A DNA stretch of 64,000 bases from Toxotes chatareus. Lineage: Eukaryota > Chordata > Actinopteri > Toxotidae. The position numbers and the translations under genes are program-made. The stretch spans positions 25,209,505 through 25,273,504 of the forward strand of contig CM028884.1 in the NCBI GenBank assembly GCA_016801885.1, written 5' to 3'. The notes beneath the pieces were generated by a model. The model saw only the letters and a list, made by a program, of their open reading frames with translations, did not search any database and was not told the DNA's origin. Shown here in pieces: positions 61,309 to 64,000 of this stretch; position 1 is the stretch's first letter; the number at the start of each line of letters is the position of its first letter.

Positions 61309-61524
61309 CTATTGATATTGATATTCACCACAGTGGGGGCGCTCTATGATCCCTGCGTACCCTCCTCCGGCGTCGTGAATGCTGGAAGCGGGGATGGGAA
61401 CCACCGGAACGGGGAACCCGGAGCCGTGAGGCTGAAATCTTCCTCTAAATTGCACGGGCTCCCAGATCTTCAACCGTTTGTCTGATGTATCAGCAGCAGG
61501 TTGCTCTTTGGCAGAGTTGAGGCT
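61309..61524 (-). CDS. Terminal exon of spliced Polinton early gene
   Basis: Follows a CTACAG acceptor and is open for 71 codons to TAG at 61309. Content is polar then Pro/Gly-rich (AKEQPAADTSDKRLKIWEPV, PVPVVPIPAS, HDAGGGYAG). It ends 31 bp before the proposed PolB start, so the same spliced leader could also feed PolB mRNA. The phase needed (0) does not match the phase-1 donors upstream, so an indel or another splice is required. Confidence 0.4.
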   Translation of the reverse strand, partial: SLNSAKEQPAADTSDKRLKIWEPVQFRGRFQPHGSGFPVPVVPIPASSIHDAGGGYAGIIERPHCGEYQYQ

Positions 61525-61626
61525 CTGTAGACAGGCATACGAATCATCATATTATTTTTAATGATAAAAGACTCCTCTTGGTTCAAATTTTTTAAATCTA
61601 CCGTCTTTATTTTCGTTCAAACTTAC

Positions 61627-61691
61627 CCGTTATTTCTCTCACTGGCTGGATGTTTTCAGGAGGTAAATCCTCCAGAGGGCAGGTTGAAATT
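61627..61691 (-). CDS. Duplicated mini-exon, copy 2 of early gene
   Basis: GTCTACAG acceptor, 65 nt, CGG/GTAAGT donor. One frame encodes STCPLEDLPPENIQPVREIT. Identical to the exon at 61902-61966. Its ends resemble those of exon 4 (62256-62491), which also carries an ENILPE-type end, so all three seem to be related cassettes. Confidence 0.5.
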
Positions 61692-61901
61692 CTGTAGACA
61701 CACAATAATTGAATCATTATTTCAATTCATTTACTTTTTTAAAATGTATAGGAGGAAGTTACTCTTTAAGCGTATTCTCATTAAGTTACACAGTACTGAG
61801 GCTCTGTAGACAGACCTTACGAATCATCATATTATTTTTAATGATAAAAGACTCCTCTTGGTTCAAATTTTTTAAAAATCTTTATTTTCGTTCAAACTTA
61901 C

Positions 61902-61966
61902 CCGTTATTTCTCTCACTGGCTGGATGTTTTCAGGAGGTAAATCCTCCAGAGGGCAGGTTGAAATT
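61902..61966 (-). CDS. Duplicated mini-exon, copy 1 of early gene
   Basis: The same 65-nt exon as 61627-61691 with the same acceptor and donor. Length 65 breaks the phase-1-to-phase-1 rule of the upstream exons by one base, consistent with an indel or use as a mutually exclusive cassette. Confidence 0.5.
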
Positions 61967-62255
61967 CTGTAGACACACAATAACACTCATTATTTCAATT
62001 CATTTACTTTTTAAAATGTATAGGAGGAAGTTACTCTTTAAACGTATTGTCATTAAGTTACACAGTACTCCGCCGACGTCTAGGGCGGCGCTGTTCTCTA
62101 AAAACATCACCGGAAGATTCTGACGGGTACGCCCCCTCGCTCGCTCGACCTCACTTCCTATCGGCTTTCATTTCAAATTTTGAGCGGCAGAAAAAGGAGG
62201 CGAACCGACAGCGGCGTTTCTTTCAGACTTTGAAAAAATTAAAATAAAGACTTAC

Positions 62256-62491
62256 CCGTTACAGCAGGGGCGTCTTCGGACTCTCTTTCCGGAACTTCTG
62301 GCAGGATGTTTTCGGAGGCCGGGTCGAACCGAGATCGGGCTGATGTTGACGCTTAACACGGGTGCGACGTCTCAGGCGGTTTCTAGACGGACGGACGGTC
62401 GGCACAAAATCCTCGTCCCCGCTGTCTCCTCCGCACACTTCGGCAGATGTGTCAGATGTCCCGAAACACCGCTCAGCGCGGTCTATTAAAT
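62256..62491 (-). CDS. Early gene exon 4: acidic region plus basic nuclear-type region
   Basis: Acceptor ATACTTACAG at 62492, donor CGG/GTAAGT at 62256. It enters in phase 1 and reads DLIDRAERCFGTSDTSAEVC, GGDSGDEDFVP, then a strongly basic RNRLRRRTRVKRQ (likely nuclear localisation or nucleic-acid binding). Near its end the entry frame stops (TAA), while another frame carries ENILPEVPERESEDAPAVT up to the donor, so a one-base indel is suspected. No known family. Best guess: a nuclear regulator. Confidence 0.55.
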
Positions 62492-62564
62492 CTGTAAGTA
62501 TTTTGTCATCAGTGACCCGTCTACGGCTCTTTATTGCGGCTACCAATCGCTCATTGTTTCTTAC

Positions 62565-62603
62565 CGTAGTCTGACTGCGTAAAGTGGAGGTCCTCCAGCT
62601 CCT
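62565..62603 (-). CDS. Early gene exon 3 (39 nt)
   Basis: Acceptor GTGACTTCAG, donor ACG/GTAAGA. Enters and leaves in phase 1 and encodes an acidic peptide (ELEDLHFTQSDY). Confidence 0.55.
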
Positions 62604-62689
62604 CTGAAGTCACTTTTAACAAGGGAAACCTTCGTTAAATGATTTCAAAATTAATCGTTTAAATGTATAGCTGCTCTGCGGAGACTTAC

Positions 62690-62743
62690 CGGAAAACAAG
62701 TTTCCAGGCGGAGGAGAGTGTATTTCGGCGCAAACGGTAATCT
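62690..62743 (-). CDS. Early gene exon 2 (54 nt)
   Basis: Acceptor TTATCTTAG, donor CCG/GTAAGT. Enters and leaves in phase 1 and encodes ITVCAEIHSPPPGNLFS. TVCAE is one residue short of the LxCxE Rb-binding pattern, noted only as a resemblance. Confidence 0.55.
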
Positions 62744-62826
62744 CTAAGATAAATAAAATGTTATATTTAGTTACTCTGTAGTTTTTAAAAAGTGACAGGA
62801 TCGAGCAGATAAATTCGTATTCATAC

Positions 62827-62866
62827 CACGACTCATCTTGCCGGCGCAGTCTGATCCCTACGTACT
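62827..62866 (-). CDS. Early gene exon 1: leader and start codon
   Basis: ATG AGT CGT G (62836-62827) followed by a GTATGA donor, leaving in phase 1. A TATA box lies about 55 bp upstream, so the 5' UTR is about 30 nt. The coding part here is only 10 nt. Confidence 0.55.
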
Positions 62867-62890
62867 GGTGTTATTTTCTCACCTACACAT

Positions 62891-62896
62891 TTTATA
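62891..62896 (-). promoter_or_regulatory. Right-end TATA box of the leftward block
   Basis: The minus strand reads GGTATAAAATG, a consensus TATA box, 55 bp ahead of the ATG at 62836. It mirrors the left-end TATA box at 48031. Confidence 0.65.
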
Positions 62897-62929
62897 CCTT
62901 TCGTTTTTTTCTTTTTTTTTTTTTGTGAT

Positions 62930-63320
62930 GCGCCTGAAAAACAACAGATCCGTTGTCAATACGCATTTTAGAGACATAAAGTAGAGGAAATACAACAGAC
63001 CCCTGTTGTAAATAAGTATTTTAGAGACACAAAGTGAAGGTAACACCGTTTTTTTCCATACCTTAGAGGACCTTTTGACCTGAAACTCTGTGAATGTTTG
63101 TGTTTGTTTCTTCAGGTGGAAGTGGGATTTGGGAAGTGGAGGAGAAGGAGTCATTTTCTCACATTTCTGATGTAATGACAACTTAAAATAGAGGAAAGAC
63201 AACAGACCCATGTTGTAAATAAGTATTTTAGAGACACAAAGTAGAGGTAAAAGCATTTTTCCCATACCATGGCGGACCTCCTGACCTGAAACTCTGTGAG
63301 TGTTTGTGTTATTTTCTGCA
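62930..63320. repeat. Right-end tandem repeat, about 200-bp units
   Basis: Three partial or whole units, each with an ACAGAYCC..GTTGT palindrome-like block then TTTTAGAGACAYAAAGT, and two of them with GACCTGAAACTCTGTGARTG. The minus strand has a 128-codon open frame across it made of a repeated block (LCVSKILIYN, GLL, FLYF). Possibly regulatory DNA rather than coding. Confidence 0.75.
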
Positions 63321-63389
63321 GATGTGAGCCATCAAATATTCTGCAAAGGGAGGAGGAGGACCGTGGCACACAGGAGCATCTACAGATCA

Positions 63390-63475
63390 TGTTTGCATAA
63401 AGCACATCATGTTTGCATAAAGCATCCCATGTTCCCATGAAATATTCCATGTTTCCATAAAAGCATACTTATTTA
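63390..63475. repeat. Short tandem repeat CATGTTTGCATAAAGCA
   Basis: About four degenerate copies of a roughly 20-bp unit (CATGTTTGCATAAAGCA, CATGTTCCCATGAAATATTC, CATGTTTCCATAAAAGCA) just inside the right TIR. Confidence 0.8.
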
Positions 63476-63493
63476 TTTGACACCATCTTGTTT

Positions 63494-63683
63494 TGCTGAG
63501 GGAGGGAGGGATGATGAGGGGTTTTCCCAGGGGCGTGGACCAAGGGGGGGTGTGTGACGTCAGACTAGGGGGAGGGGTCACGTGGGTCCTGTGGCGGGAA
63601 GGGAGGGGGTCAACTGGCGGTCAACTTGGGGGGGGGTCAGGGGGTCATAAATTATCTTGACAGAAGGGTGTACTCTATTCTCT
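63494..63683 (-). repeat. Right terminal inverted repeat
   Basis: Reverse complement of 47810-47993. The outermost bases match exactly for over 30 nt. Confidence 0.95.
63555..63584. promoter_or_regulatory. CRE and E-box in right TIR
   Basis: TGACGTCA at 63555-63562 and CACGTG at 63579-63584, same spacing and order (mirrored) as in the left TIR. Confidence 0.5.
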
Positions 63684-64000
63684 CAAGCGCCGCCACAAAG
63701 TTGGAAGCAAATTTTAAACAAAAACAGTAAAATAGTTTGTGAGTATAAACGTGCTCTGTTTCACTAAGTATTGTGAAGAGAAGGCTTCAGCAGTGCTGTG
63801 GTGATTTGGTGCCTTGATTGAGGCATTTTCACGTTAGACATGTTGGACATGGCGTCCTCGTGTTTTCCGGTCCAGTGTGAAACCTTTTTTGTTCCTTGCT
63901 CCCTGACAGCAGTGGACCTCCAGGACATGAAGCGTCCATGTTTCTGCTGCGCCCCGGTTGTTTGTGTCCTGCTGACAGTGGTGTCATTGTGAGCTGCAGT
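63684..64000 (+). other. Probable BRSK2 intron 1, right of the Polinton
   Basis: No exon, repeat family or signal recognised in these 317 bp. Confidence 0.5.

Larger units (their letters stand above)
61540..62068. repeat. Tandem duplication (about 270 bp) carrying a copied exon
   Basis: Two adjacent copies (about 61540-61805 and 61820-62068) share ACGAATCATCATATTATTTT, the exon at 61627-61691 / 61902-61966, and GTATAGGAGGAAGTTACTCT. They differ by a few small indels. Confidence 0.85.
47810..63683. mobile_element. Polinton/Maverick (adintovirus-like) element, 15.9 kb
   Basis: A self-replicating dsDNA transposon or endogenised virus type. Support: near-identical terminal inverted repeats of about 185 bp starting AGAGAATAGAGTACACCC, plus the full hallmark set of protein-primed PolB, retroviral-type integrase, FtsK/HerA-like packaging ATPase, adenain-like protease, and major (double jelly-roll) and minor capsid proteins. 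Genes form two converging blocks. Length is typical of the group (15-20 kb). Nearly every gene carries small frameshifts, so this copy as written cannot express most proteins. It lies within the proposed BRSK2 intron 1. No clean 6-bp target duplication is visible (see findings). Confidence 0.95.

Overview
The window is vertebrate, almost certainly teleost fish. Its AT-rich non-coding DNA is full of (GT)n, (CA)n and GA-rich simple repeats, it carries dispersed repeats typical of fish, and its genes have GT-AG introns. The main features are a tandem pair of interferon-inducible very large GTPase (GVIN1-type) genes on the minus strand (about 2.6-18.6 kb), the first coding exon of the neuronal kinase BRSK2 on the plus strand (25.4 kb), and a complete 15.9-kb Polinton/Maverick (adintovirus-like) DNA element at 47,810-63,683 inside what looks like BRSK2 intron 1.

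GVIN block. Each gene has a small 5' non-coding exon, one or two tiny coding start exons and one giant exon (about 4.5-4.7 kb) with a dynamin-like GTPase core and a C-terminal Cys/His cluster. The right copy (11,960-18.3 kb) is open throughout and has two interchangeable start exons. The left copy (3,450-10.0 kb) has one frameshift near 5,455. Related 3' UTRs show that the duplication unit included the 3' end. ISRE-like sites upstream of both first exons fit interferon control.

From 18.6 to 24.9 kb I see no gene. A CpG-rich stretch leads to the BRSK2 start exon at 25,386-25,479. The next 22 kb contains no recognisable further exon. It holds microsatellites, two minisatellites, a Tc1-type transposase relic and several non-coding stretches that look like candidate enhancers.

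Polinton. Terminal inverted repeats of about 185 bp, each with a CRE and an E-box, bracket two converging gene sets. Rightward from the left end: small unknown genes, a Pro/Ser-rich Cys/His protein, a short protein with a weak Bcl-2 resemblance, a retroviral-type integrase with chromodomain, minor capsid, a small basic virion protein, major capsid and an adenain-like protease. Leftward from the right end: a TATA-driven, multiply spliced small regulatory gene (apparently with duplicated exon cassettes), protein-primed DNA polymerase B, packaging ATPase and two conserved Polinton genes. The two sets meet at back-to-back polyadenylation signals near 55,410. Nearly every gene is broken by 1-nt indels, yet protein motifs stay readable across frames and the TIR copies differ mainly in C-run length. 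This pattern suggests either very recent decay or unpolished repeat sequence in the assembly. The spliced early unit at 61.3-62.9 kb is the part most likely to be undescribed.
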